Shown piece after piece: positions 25,144 to 32,871 of a stretch of DNA of 64,000 nucleotides (positions are counted from its first letter, which is position 1; each line of letters begins with the position of its first letter). The position numbers and the translations under genes are program-made. Under the pieces are notes generated by a model that saw nothing but the letters and a program-made list of their open reading frames with translations, searched no databases and was not told where the DNA came from. Where the stretch lies: NCBI RefSeq assembly GCF_022012435.1, contig NZ_JAKLUA010000007.1:62001-126000 (forward strand), in the 5' to 3' direction. The stretch comes from Bradyrhizobium zhengyangense. Its GTDB lineage: Bacteria; Pseudomonadota; Alphaproteobacteria; Rhizobiales; Xanthobacteraceae.

Positions 25144-26286
25144 ATGGCGTTTCTCAGCGTCGAGCAACTAAACGGTCAGGTATCCAGCACGTCGGGAATC
25201 TCAGTCGATTTCCTGCGCGACTGGCGGCAGGCTGCATTGCGCCTGAACGCGGGACATCGCACCGCATTTCAACATGGTTACTGGCTGGGCGCGTGGTACG
25301 CCGCGTTTCACGGCGTCGCGCCGCTGATCGCTGTCATCACCGACGCGGCGACAGCTAAGGACATCGCCATCGTGCCGATGTTCAACCACACCAGGCGCGG
25401 CATCCGTATCGTTGAGTTTGCCGATCTCGGCGTCTCCGACAACAACGCTCCGATCGTTGCTGGCGATGCGAGTTTCGATGCGGCCGGCGCAGAGGCGATC
25501 AGCGCGGCGCTGGTTGACGGCCTGCGCGCCTTGCCCGATCGTTTCGACCTGCTTCGCTTCAAGAAGATGCCGGCCTATGTCGGCGGCAAGCCGAACCCGC
25601 TGGTGTCGCTCGGCCGCTCCGGCTCCTGCTCTCTCAACGGCAATCTCGTGCTGACCGGTGACGACTATGCGGACTATCAGGCCTCGATCAAGCGCATGCA
25701 GATGCCGCGCTGCTGGCGCGTGTTCAGCCGCCATGCCGGCGCCCGGTTCGAGATCGCCACCGACATTGCCCGCGCACACGAGCTTCTGGACGTGATCGAC
25801 ATCCAGCAGCAGGAGCGCATGCAGCAGCTCGGCTTGCGGTTCGTCCTCAATGACGCGGTCCATGGCCGCTTCTATCGCGATGTCGCCCGGCAGGGCGTTG
25901 CGGAGGGCTATGCGGTGATTTCGGCTCTGGTCTGCGACGAGGGCATCGTCGCGACCACGTTCGGTGTCAGATACGGCGCGACCTATTACTTGCTGCGGAT
26001 CGGCCATGCCGGCAAGCCGTGGGCGAATTGCTCGCCGGGGCTGCTCGTGACCGAGCGCACCATGGCGGCGCTGCATGCGCAAGGCGTGCGGCGCTTCGAT
26101 CTCAGCATCGGCAATCACGACTACAAGCGCCGCTTCGGCGCCGAGCCGGTGCCGCTGACCGATGTCAGCGTCGCGCTGTCATGGCGCGGGCTGCCCTTTG
26201 TCTTGCGCGACCATGCCGCGCAGGGACTGCGCCGTCATCCAAGGCTTGCCGCACTGGCCGCGCGGGCCATGGGCAAGGCGCGCTGA
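25144..26286 (+). CDS. CelD/BcsL-type GNAT acyltransferase
   Basis: A 380-residue cytosolic protein of the GNAT-fold family found in cellulose and exopolysaccharide clusters (COG5653-like, FemAB-related). The N-terminal part has FQHGYWLGAWYAAFHGVAPL and an IVEFADLGVSDNNAPIV segment. The C-terminal acyltransferase fold shows GATYYLLRIGHAGKPWANC, SPGLLVTERTMAALHAQG and FDLSIGNHDYKRRFG. Such proteins are thought to acylate sugars of the polymer or its precursors, though the reaction is unproven for most members. It sits between the Wzy-like and PIMT-like genes on the same strand, with gaps of 134 and 75 bases. Confidence 0.85.
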   Translation: MAFLSVEQLNGQVSSTSGISVDFLRDWRQAALRLNAGHRTAFQHGYWLGAWYAAFHGVAPLIAVITDAATAKDIAIVPMFNHTRRGIRIVEFADLGVSDNNAPIVAGDASFDAAGAEAISAALVDGLRALPDRFDLLRFKKMPAYVGGKPNPLVSLGRSGSCSLNGNLVLTGDDYADYQASIKRMQMPRCWRVFSRHAGARFEIATDIARAHELLDVIDIQQQERMQQLGLRFVLNDAVHGRFYRDVARQGVAEGYAVISALVCDEGIVATTFGVRYGATYYLLRIGHAGKPWANCSPGLLVTERTMAALHAQGVRRFDLSIGNHDYKRRFGAEPVPLTDVSVALSWRGLPFVLRDHAAQGLRRHPRLAALAARAMGKAR

Positions 26287-26361
26287 ACCGTCGCCGGTTG
26301 CAGCGGTCACTCGAATATCGCGTTAATTGTGCTATCGTGATCGCCTCAGCCAGGAGGCGAC

Positions 26362-27246
26362 ATGCACGATCGTTCGGACAAGTATCGCGCGTTCTTTGCG
26401 CAGCTGATCTGCGCCGCGGCCAGAGTCACGGACCCTCGTCTCGAACAGGCCTTTCGCAATGTGAGGCGCGAACCCTTCGCCGGACCCGGGCCATGGTCGA
26501 TCACATTGGGCGGGCATCCCTATGTCGTGACGCCGGATGACGATCCCGCCTTCCTCTATCAGAATACGCTGCTGGCGCTGGATCCGGCGCGGGGCATCAA
26601 CATCGGCATGCCCGGTGCGCACGCCCATTGGCTCAGCGGCTGCGGTGTCAAAGAGGGCGAGACCGTGCTCCAGATCGGCGCGGGCACGGGCTACTACACC
26701 GCGGTCCTCGCCGAGCTTGCCGGGCCCAGCGGCCGCGTCTACGCCTACGAGATCGACGCGCACCTTGCGGGGCTTGCGCGCGAGAATTTGAAGGACATCG
26801 CCAATGTCGAGCTGCGTGACCGCTCGGGCGTTGCCTCCGATCTGCCTGATGTCGACGTGATCTATGTTTGCGCAGGCGCGGCGCAGCCGGCGAGCGAATG
26901 GCTGGAGGCGTTGCGGCCCGGCGGCCGGCTGGTGTTTCCGCTGGCCCCGACGGGCGTGCTCGGCGGCATGTTGATGATCACGCGCCCGCAGCAGGGCGCG
27001 GCCTGGCCGGCGAAATTCCTGAGCCGGGCCCAGTTCATCGGCTGCGCGGGACTACAGGATGCGGAGGCAGGCCGGCGGCTCGCCGAGGCGTTTGCAAAGG
27101 GCTGGGAGAGTGTGCGGTCGCTGCGGCGAGGGGATGCGCCGGACGAGACTTGCTGGTTCGCCGGCGACGGCTGGTGGCTTTCAACGGCGCCCGCATCTGC
27201 GCCTGATATCAGCATCCCACCGCACGCGGACATCACGCGGGCGTGA
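26362..27246 (+). CDS. Protein-L-isoaspartate O-methyltransferase-like protein (divergent)
   Basis: A 294-residue SAM-dependent methyltransferase. The cofactor loop VLQIGAGTGYYTAVLAELAG and the later GRVYAYEID, DVIYVCAGA and LRPGGRLVFPLAP match the Pcm family. The part before the cofactor loop, which in true Pcm recognises isoaspartyl residues, is unusual: it reads FLYQNTLLALDPARGINIGM and then PGAHAHWL. A C-terminal extension of about 60 residues ends in an Ala/Pro-rich tail. It could methylate another carboxylate or a polysaccharide precursor. AGGAGG lies close before the ATG. It closes the polysaccharide locus. Confidence 0.75.
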   Translation: MHDRSDKYRAFFAQLICAAARVTDPRLEQAFRNVRREPFAGPGPWSITLGGHPYVVTPDDDPAFLYQNTLLALDPARGINIGMPGAHAHWLSGCGVKEGETVLQIGAGTGYYTAVLAELAGPSGRVYAYEIDAHLAGLARENLKDIANVELRDRSGVASDLPDVDVIYVCAGAAQPASEWLEALRPGGRLVFPLAPTGVLGGMLMITRPQQGAAWPAKFLSRAQFIGCAGLQDAEAGRRLAEAFAKGWESVRSLRRGDAPDETCWFAGDGWWLSTAPASAPDISIPPHADITRA

Positions 27247-27440
27247 GGGATTACGATCCCGTGCACTCCGCGCAGTGAAAACGTCCACGCGAGGCTCGGA
27301 ACAGGCTGCGGCAATACCAGCGTCGCGCGAGAGCCTGGGCCGGCCTGCGGATCATCTGCGCAATCAAGAGAAGTTCGAAAGCCATTCGTCTAATAAGTCC
27401 TGCGTGTCGTGAGCCGTGTCGTTGCTGCTCACATAGATGG

Positions 27441-27468
27441 GGCGGCATTCCCGTCAGAGAATGCCGCC
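27441..27468. terminator. Hairpin downstream of wrbA, possible terminator
   Basis: GGCGGCATTC and GAATGCCGCC form a perfect 10-bp stem with an 8-base loop. A second stem, ATCTGCC/GGCAGAT, lies at 27477-27494. Both are downstream of wrbA on the minus strand. No T-run follows either, so termination would be weak or factor-dependent. Confidence 0.4.
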
Positions 27469-27508
27469 TGTGTCGCATCTGCCATGCGGCAGATCGTGAG
27501 GCTTAAGC

Positions 27509-28108
27509 TTAACCGTGCAGCTTCTTCGCGGTCTCCGCGATCTGGCGGCCCTGATAGCGCGCGCCAGCCAGCTCATTGGCGCTGGGCTGGCGGCTGCCGT
27601 CGCCGCCGGTGATCGTGGTGGCGCCATAGGGCGCACCGCCGGTGACCTCGTCGAGCTTCATCTGGCCGGCAAAGCCATAGTTCATGCCGACGATCACCAT
27701 GCCGAAATGCAGGAGGTTGGTGATGATAGAGAACAGCGTCGTCTCCTGGCCGCCATGCTGGGTCGCGGTCGACGTGAAGGCACCGCCGACCTTGCCGTGC
27801 AGCGCGCCCTTGGCCCAGAGCCCGCCGGCCTGGTCCAAAAAGTTCGCCATCTGCGAGGCCATGCGGCCGAAGCGGGTGCCGGTGCCGACGATGATCGCGT
27901 CGTAATTGGCGAGGTCTTCGATCTTGGCGACAGGGGCGGCCTGGTCGACCTTGTAATACGAGGCCTTCGCGACTTCGGCCGGCACCAGCTCAGGCACGCG
28001 CTTGATGTCGACGGTGGCGCCGGTTTCGCGCGCACCTTCCGCGACGGCATTCGCCATCGCTTCGATATGGCCATAGGCGGAATAATAGAGGACGAGAACT
28101 TTGGTCAT
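27509..28108 (-). CDS. wrbA: NAD(P)H:quinone oxidoreductase, WrbA type
   Basis: A 199-residue flavodoxin-like cytosolic enzyme that reduces quinones by two electrons, avoiding semiquinone radicals. The FMN-binding loop is VLYYSAYGHIEAMA at the N-terminus. The WrbA marks are IIVGTGTRFGRMASQMANFL, GKVGGAFTSTATQHGGQE and GAPYGATTITGGDGSRQPS. Length and motifs are normal. It is the last gene of a WrbA-pirin-SDR operon whose divergent LysR regulator is at 29757. The group looks like a quinone/electrophile stress module. Confidence 0.95.
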   Translation of the reverse strand: MTKVLVLYYSAYGHIEAMANAVAEGARETGATVDIKRVPELVPAEVAKASYYKVDQAAPVAKIEDLANYDAIIVGTGTRFGRMASQMANFLDQAGGLWAKGALHGKVGGAFTSTATQHGGQETTLFSIITNLLHFGMVIVGMNYGFAGQMKLDEVTGGAPYGATTITGGDGSRQPSANELAGARYQGRQIAETAKKLHG

Positions 28109-28152
28109 GGTGGTCTCCGTTGGGATTGGATGCGATGGCTCGTTGTTGGGTG

Positions 28153-28857
28153 TTACGCGGCGTCGACGAGCACGAGCTCGGAGTCTTCCAGCGCCGTGAT
28201 TGTCAGCTTGCTCTCGTCGCGGATCGCGGCACCGTCGCGGGCATTGACGCGCACGCCGTTGATCTCGACCGCGCCTGCCGCCGGCACCAGATACAGGTGC
28301 CGCGCCTTCTGCGGTTCGTACTCCGCACTCTCGCCGGCTTTCAGCGTGGTGGCAAGCACCCGCGCATCGGCGCGGATCGGCAGCGCGTCGGTGTCTTCAG
28401 CGATGCCGCTCGCGATGGTGACGAGCTTGCCTGAGCGATCAGCCTTGGGGAACGGCTTTGAGCCCCAGGTCGGCTGTCCGCCGCGCGCCACAGGCTCGAT
28501 CCAGATCTGGAAGATCCGCGTCCTGGTCGGCTCGAGATTGTACTCGGAATGGCGGATGCCGCTGCCGGCACTCATCACCTGCACGTCGCCCGCCTCGGTG
28601 CGGCCCTCGTTGCCGAGGCTGTCCTGATGGGTGATCGCGCCCTCACGTACATAGGTGATGATCTCCATGTTGGCGTGGGGATGGGCGGGAAAGCCGGTGT
28701 TCGGCGCGATCTCGTCGTCGTTCCACACCCGCAAGGCGCCGTGGCCCATGTTGTTCGGGTCATAGTGACTTGCGAAGGAGAAATGATGTTTTGCTTTCAG
28801 CCAGCCGTGATCGGCGCCGCCGAGTTTTGCGAAAGGTCTGAGTTCGATCATTTGCAT
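28153..28857 (-). CDS. Pirin-family protein
   Basis: A 234-residue bicupin of the pirin family, similar to YhhW-type quercetin dioxygenases. The metal ligands lie in FPAHPHANMEIITYV (the His-x-His pair) and in SAGSGIRHSEYN, with NDDEIAPNTGF in between. The C-terminal cupin ends in an acidic stretch. Pirins may be dioxygenases of flavonoid-like phenols or redox-sensitive regulators, and which applies cannot be told here. It lies between wrbA (44-base gap) and the SDR gene (30-base gap). A flavonoid link would be interesting in a plant-associated bacterium, but this is speculation. Confidence 0.93.
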   Translation of the reverse strand: MQMIELRPFAKLGGADHGWLKAKHHFSFASHYDPNNMGHGALRVWNDDEIAPNTGFPAHPHANMEIITYVREGAITHQDSLGNEGRTEAGDVQVMSAGSGIRHSEYNLEPTRTRIFQIWIEPVARGGQPTWGSKPFPKADRSGKLVTIASGIAEDTDALPIRADARVLATTLKAGESAEYEPQKARHLYLVPAAGAVEINGVRVNARDGAAIRDESKLTITALEDSELVLVDAA

Positions 28858-28887
28858 AGTCCTTGTGTGAGTAGGTTGGCGCCTTGA

Positions 28888-29640
28888 TCAGGCGCCGAAC
28901 CCGCCGTCGACATTGAGCACGGTGCCGGTGACGAAGGAGGCTTCCGGGCTTGCGAGGAAGACGACGCCGGCGGCGACTTCCTCGGGGCGGCCGAAGCGCT
29001 GCAACGCGTGCTGCTTGCGTTGCGCTTCGGCAAAATCGCGGTCGTCATCCGGATTCATGTCGGTGTTGATCGAGCCGGGCTGCACCACGTTGACGGTGAT
29101 GCCGCGCGGGCCGAGGTCGCGTGCCGCGCCCTTGGTGTAGCCGACGACGGCCGCCTTGGTGGCAACGTAGTCGGCAAGGCCCGGGAACGTGGCACGGTCG
29201 GCGAGCATGGAGCCGACGGTGACGATGCGGCCGCCTTCACCCATCAACCGCGAGGCGGCGCGGATCGCCGCGATCACGCCGTGAACGTTGACCTGGTCCT
29301 GCCGTTCCAGCGCGCCGGTATCCGCATTGGCATCGTCGGTCGCGCCGCCGGCGGCGACGCCGGCATTGTTGACGAGGATGTCGAGATGGCCGAATTCCCT
29401 GGCGACGTCGTTGACGAGCTTCGTCACGTCCTTGGCCGAGGCTTGATCGGCCTTGAAGGCGCGAGCCTTGACGCCGCGGGCCTTCAATTCGGTGACGACA
29501 GCTTCGGCCTTGTCCGGCGAAGCCAGGTAGCTGATGGCGACGTCAGCGCCTTCATCGGCGAGCGCGCGGGCCGAGGCCGCGCCGATGCCGCGCGAGCCGC
29601 CGGTGACGAGGGCAACCTTGCCTGAGAGCTTCTTGGTCAT
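28888..29640 (-). CDS. Short-chain dehydrogenase/reductase
   Basis: A 250-residue NAD(P)-dependent SDR of the classical type. The cofactor loop TGGSRGIG is at residues 13-20, DILVNNAG follows near 90, and the catalytic Tyr-x-x-x-Lys is in DYVATKAAVVGYTK. The C-terminus GTVLNVDGGFGA is typical. The start at 29640 is favoured because GGAGA stands 7 bases upstream; a longer reading adds 7 residues. It is the first gene of the SDR-pirin-wrbA operon. A GAAAC/GTTTC operator candidate lies 76 bases upstream. The substrate is unknown, with a carbonyl or quinone compound likely from context. Confidence 0.92.
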   Translation of the reverse strand: MTKKLSGKVALVTGGSRGIGAASARALADEGADVAISYLASPDKAEAVVTELKARGVKARAFKADQASAKDVTKLVNDVAREFGHLDILVNNAGVAAGGATDDANADTGALERQDQVNVHGVIAAIRAASRLMGEGGRIVTVGSMLADRATFPGLADYVATKAAVVGYTKGAARDLGPRGITVNVVQPGSINTDMNPDDDRDFAEAQRKQHALQRFGRPEEVAAGVVFLASPEASFVTGTVLNVDGGFGA

Positions 29641-29706
29641 TGGATTTCTCCAGTCCGTCAATTTCTGATGGGCCTTGGATAAGCCTCCGCCTGTGGTATA
29701 GAAATA

Positions 29707-29730
29707 GAAACTGTTGAAACATATTGTTTC
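29707..29730. promoter_or_regulatory. Candidate LysR operator between SDR and lysR
   Basis: GAAAC-ATATT-GTTTC (29716-29730) is a perfect inverted repeat. A third GAAAC copy lies at 29707-29711, so half-sites are spaced about one helical turn. The site lies 76 bases from the SDR start and 27 from the LysR start, as expected for an operator that controls both. Confidence 0.6.
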
Positions 29731-29756
29731 CTAATATAACCCTGCGGACCCTCGCC

Positions 29757-30692
29757 ATGGCCAAACTCCCCGATTTCGAGGCGCTCGCGATTTTCGCAAA
29801 AGTCGTGGAATTACGGTCGTTTGCCGGGGCCGCGAGCGAGCTCACGATGTCCAAGGCCACGGTGTCCAAGGCGGTCACCCGCCTGGAGGAGCGGCTTGGC
29901 GCCCGTCTGTTCAACCGCACCTCGCGCCGCCTTGCGCTGACCGACGCCGGCCACAAGCTCGCCGATCGCGCCACGCGCCTGCTCGCTGATGGTGAGGCCG
30001 CAGAGAACGAGGCGCTGGCGCAATCGGTGGCGCCGCGCGGCCTGGTACGGCTTGCGGTGCCCATGACGTTCGGCATCAAGGCGGTGGCGCCGCTGTTGCC
30101 GGAGTTTTTCGAGACCTATCCGGAGGTCTCGGTCGATCTGCATTTGAGCGATGCCACCGTCGATCTGATCGGCGAAGGTTTCGACATGGCGGTGCGGATC
30201 GCGCGGCTGCCGGATTCCTCGCTGATCGCGCGGCGGCTCTTCACCATGCCGCGCTTCACGGTCGCGGCGCCGTCCTATCTGAAGAAGCACGGCCGCCCGA
30301 CGCATCCGATGCATCTCGCCCAGCACAAATGCTTCAGCTACGCCTATCTCTCGACGCCCAATATCTGGCACTACACCAATTCCGCCGGCGAGCAGGCCAG
30401 CGTCCGCCCCGGCGGCCTGCTTCGCGTCAACAACGGCGAAGCGCTGATGCCGTCGCTCCTATCAGGCCTCGGCATCGCGGAGCTACCTGAGTTCATCGTC
30501 GGCGATGCCATCTCTTCCGGCGCCGTCGAAGTGATCCTGAAAGACTGGAAGCAGGCCGAAGGCGCCGTGCACCTCGTCACCCCACCCGGCGGCCCGAGGC
30601 CCGCGCGAGTCGAGGCGCTCGGCGAATTTCTTGCCGCGAAGCTGCCGGGGACGTGCAAGCGGAAGCCGAAGAAGGGTGGCAAAACCGGTTAG
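29757..30692 (+). CDS. LysR-family transcriptional regulator, divergent to SDR-pirin-wrbA
   Basis: A 311-residue LysR-type regulator with an N-terminal HTH (FAKVVELRSFAGAASELTMS, then RLFNRTSRRLAL) and a substrate-binding domain containing GEGFDMAVRIARLPDSSL. It ends in a Lys-rich tail. The ATG at 29757 is preferred over a TTG at 29724, since the earlier stretch overlaps the palindromic operator. It probably regulates the divergent quinone-reductase operon and itself. The inducer is unknown, with quinones or phenolics plausible from the genes controlled. Confidence 0.9.
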   Translation: MAKLPDFEALAIFAKVVELRSFAGAASELTMSKATVSKAVTRLEERLGARLFNRTSRRLALTDAGHKLADRATRLLADGEAAENEALAQSVAPRGLVRLAVPMTFGIKAVAPLLPEFFETYPEVSVDLHLSDATVDLIGEGFDMAVRIARLPDSSLIARRLFTMPRFTVAAPSYLKKHGRPTHPMHLAQHKCFSYAYLSTPNIWHYTNSAGEQASVRPGGLLRVNNGEALMPSLLSGLGIAELPEFIVGDAISSGAVEVILKDWKQAEGAVHLVTPPGGPRPARVEALGEFLAAKLPGTCKRKPKKGGKTG

Positions 30693-30720
30693 CTACTACT
30701 GTATCCTCAGAGCAGCTATC

Positions 30721-30750
30721 GTAGGGTGGGCAAAGCGAAGCGTGCCCACG
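30721..30750 (+). repeat. REP-like unit, short subtype, left of the RAYT gene
   Basis: GTAGGGTGGGCAAAGCGAAG followed by CGTGCCCACG. The 5' GTAG and the 7-bp stem GTGGGCA/TGCCCAC match the E. coli-type plan of GTAG plus hairpin that RAYT proteins recognise. It sits 22 bases before the RAYT start. Confidence 0.8.
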
Positions 30751-30772
30751 TCTTTGCTCGGGGGGATCGCGA

Positions 30773-31294
30773 GTGTCTCGATATCGGCGCGTACGAGGGA
30801 GGACGTTCTTCTTCACCGTTGTGCTCGAAGACAGGTCGAGCACGCTGCTCGTCGATCAAGCTGATCGCCTGAGACGAATGTACCGAACCGTCTTTGAGCG
30901 CCAGCCATTCGAGACGATCGCAATCTGTATTCTGCCGGACCATCTCCATGCGATCTGGACGCTGCCGGAGGGCGACGTCGACTTTTCATCGCGTTGGAAT
31001 CTGATCAAGGGCGGATTCTCGCGGGGCTTACAGGCTGTCGCGCCTTCGATGAGCAAATTGAAGAAGCGCGAGAAGGGCATTTGGCAGCGCCGCTATTGGG
31101 AGCATGCAATTCGCGATGACGCGGATCTGGAACGACACGTTGATTACATTCATTTCAACCCAGTGAAACATGGCCTCGTGACGCCGGTGCGCGATTGGTC
31201 TCTCAGCAGTTTCCATCGCTACGTCAAGCAGGGAGCACTTCCCGTGGATTGGGGCGGTGATATGCGGGATATTGCGGGGCAATTCGGCGAGTGA
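30773..31294 (+). CDS. REP-associated tyrosine transposase (RAYT, Y1 HUH nuclease)
   Basis: A 173-residue single-strand DNA nuclease/ligase of the transposase IS200-like (Y1) family. The HUH pair is H57 and H59 in ILPDHLHAIW, and the nucleophile is probably Y125 in HVDYIHFNPVKHG. KGIWQRRYWEHAIRDD before it is typical of RAYTs. Unlike IS200/IS605 genes it is not flanked by element ends, but by two REP-like units in inverted orientation (30721-30750 and 31297-31337). The GTG start is 22 bases after the left unit. It likely acts on the REP hairpins and may have spread them. The domain looks intact. Confidence 0.92.
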   Translation: MSRYRRVRGRTFFFTVVLEDRSSTLLVDQADRLRRMYRTVFERQPFETIAICILPDHLHAIWTLPEGDVDFSSRWNLIKGGFSRGLQAVAPSMSKLKKREKGIWQRRYWEHAIRDDADLERHVDYIHFNPVKHGLVTPVRDWSLSSFHRYVKQGALPVDWGGDMRDIAGQFGE

Positions 31295-31296
31295 CG

Positions 31297-31337
31297 CGGG
31301 CACGGCGCGCGAAGAGCGCGCCTTTGCCCACCCTACG
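31297..31337 (-). repeat. REP-like unit, long subtype, right of the RAYT gene
   Basis: Read on the minus strand: CGTAGGGTGGGCAAAGGCGC, an inner GCGCGC stem, then CGTGCCCG. It is the inverted partner of the unit at 30721-30750 and starts two bases after the RAYT stop codon. One base of the distal arm differs from the other copies. Confidence 0.78.
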
Positions 31338-31362
31338 GAATCTCGCAATGACGGTCTTCCAG

Positions 31363-31620
31363 CTACGACACCTTCACGCCGTCGATCGCGACGATCCGCA
31401 GGCTCGGCTTCAGCGTCTTCTCCAGCTCCGACTTCAACTCATGCACCCGCGGGTCGGTCGAGCGCGCGGCGCACACCGCGTATTGATGCACGGATTGCGT
31501 CAGGGCGCGGCGCGCCTCCGGCGTGCGCGTCAGTTCGGGCTTCGAAAGCCGCAGGACGATCGCCGCCAAATTCACCAGCATCTCGTCCAGGGCGACATCG
31601 ATGGTCGCAAGTTTTCCCAT
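31363..31620 (-). CDS. Small protein of unknown function (85 residues)
   Basis: A charged, helical cytosolic protein starting MGKLATIDVALDEMLVNLAA. It contains LSKPELTRTPEARRALTQSV and an HELKSELEKTL helix, and ends in a short hydrophobic strand (LRIVAIDGVKV). I recognise no family. The start at 31620 has a strong Shine-Dalgarno sequence (GGAGGGAG). That sequence lies in one arm of a 9-bp inverted repeat (31626-31668), so translation could be controlled by mRNA folding. Its neighbours, the RAYT gene and a Bug protein, suggest no function. Confidence 0.65.
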   Translation of the reverse strand: MGKLATIDVALDEMLVNLAAIVLRLSKPELTRTPEARRALTQSVHQYAVCAARSTDPRVHELKSELEKTLKPSLRIVAIDGVKVS

Positions 31621-31625
31621 AACAC

Positions 31626-31668
31626 TCCCTCCACACTCGCCCTCGCAGGGCAACGGAGGGTGGAGGGA
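31626..31668 (-). promoter_or_regulatory. Inverted repeat that could mask a ribosome-binding site
   Basis: TCCCTCCAC (31626-31634) and GTGGAGGGA (31660-31668) are perfect complements. On the minus-strand transcript the arm next to the start codon contains the GGAGGG ribosome-binding site of the 85-residue protein, so pairing would block translation. A shorter CCCTCG/CAGGG pairing lies in the loop. It may instead be an ordinary intergenic repeat. Confidence 0.4.
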
Positions 31669-31777
31669 TGCGTTCCGGACGAGGCCGAACATGGCTAACA
31701 CTTCGTAAACGGCTTGTTCTTGCGGACCGTGACGCTAGGCTGGGAGGGAAACAAGAAAACAAGGGGAGGGGGCTGCC

Positions 31778-32776
31778 ATGAATCGACGTATGGATCGACG
31801 TGACGTCTTGCGCGCGGTTGCCGCGTTGCCATTGTTGCGGGCCGCGTTGCCGGCGCAGGCCTTCGCGCAAGCCTACCCCGTTCGCAACATCACCATGATC
31901 GTGCCATTCCCCGCCGGCGGCCAGGCCGATCTCGCGGCGCGCCCGGTGGCGCAGGCGCTGGAGCGGATTCTCGGCAAGTCCGTCATCGTCGACAACCGCG
32001 CCGGCGGCGCCGGCGGATCGGTCGGCAACGCTGCGGCGGCGCGCGCCGAGCCCGATGGCTACACCCTGCTGATGGCCTTGTCCTCGCTCGCGGTGCTGCC
32101 CGAGGCCGACCGGCTGTTCGACCGCCCCGTCGCCTACGAGATGTCGCAGTTCATGCCGATCGCGCGCGTGCTGGCCGATCCGACGCTGCTCGCGGTGCCG
32201 ACCTCGGCACCATGGAAGACGGCGCAGGAGTTCGTAGCGGATGCGAAGAAGCGTCCCGGCCAGATCACCTATGGCTCGTCCGGTCCCTACGGCACGCTGC
32301 ATGTGGCGATGGAGATGTTCGCAAACAGCGCCGATATCAAATTGCTGCACGTGCCGTTCCGCGGTGCGGGGCCAGCGCTGACCGCGCTGCTCAGCGGCAC
32401 CGTGCAGGCGATCGCGGCCGCACCGGGCACGCTGAAGCCGCAGGTCGACGACGGCAAGCTGCGCGTGCTCGGCAATTGCGGCGCGCAGCGCATCGCGAGC
32501 TTCCCCGACGTGCCGACCTTCCAGGAGCTCGGCTACAAGGATGTCGAGATGTACATCTGGGCCGGGCTGTTTGCACAGAGCGCGCTTCCCGCACCGATCG
32601 CGAGCCGCTTGCGCGAAGCGATGGCGCAAGTGATGACGAGCCCGGACGTGCTCAAGACCTTCGACGCGTCGGGTAGCCTCGTCGCGTATCAGGATGCGCC
32701 CGATTTCGCCAAGTTCGTCGCGACCGACAGCGCAAGGCTGATCGCGGCGGTGAAGAAGATTGGCAGGGTGGAATAG
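31778..32776 (+). CDS. Tripartite tricarboxylate transporter (Bug/TctC) solute-binding protein
   Basis: A 332-residue periplasmic binding protein of the Bug family. The N-terminus has an RRDVLRAV stretch and a hydrophobic LPLLRAALPAQAFAQA segment, so export by Tat is likely. Family marks are YPVRNITMIVPFPAGGQADL, VDNRAGGAGGSVG, and ITYGSSGPYGTLHVAMEMF. The binding pocket normally takes a carboxylate. No tctA/tctB membrane genes are adjacent, so this is an orphan receptor, as is common in Bradyrhizobium and Bordetella. AAGGGGAGGG lies upstream of the ATG. Confidence 0.92.
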   Translation: MNRRMDRRDVLRAVAALPLLRAALPAQAFAQAYPVRNITMIVPFPAGGQADLAARPVAQALERILGKSVIVDNRAGGAGGSVGNAAAARAEPDGYTLLMALSSLAVLPEADRLFDRPVAYEMSQFMPIARVLADPTLLAVPTSAPWKTAQEFVADAKKRPGQITYGSSGPYGTLHVAMEMFANSADIKLLHVPFRGAGPALTALLSGTVQAIAAAPGTLKPQVDDGKLRVLGNCGAQRIASFPDVPTFQELGYKDVEMYIWAGLFAQSALPAPIASRLREAMAQVMTSPDVLKTFDASGSLVAYQDAPDFAKFVATDSARLIAAVKKIGRVE

Positions 32777-32871
32777 GTTCCAGCCGCTTCCTCACATTTT
32801 GTTGTTGGTCCAGAACCTGTCCGCGCCTCATTGATTGAAGACAAGTCGAGCGAGTTGGAAGGATCGGAACC

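Noticed and set aside
30721..31337. IS200/IS605 insertion sequence
   Set aside because: The transposase lacks flanking left and right ends of an element and sits between REP units; the YIHFNPVKHG motif is that of RAYTs.
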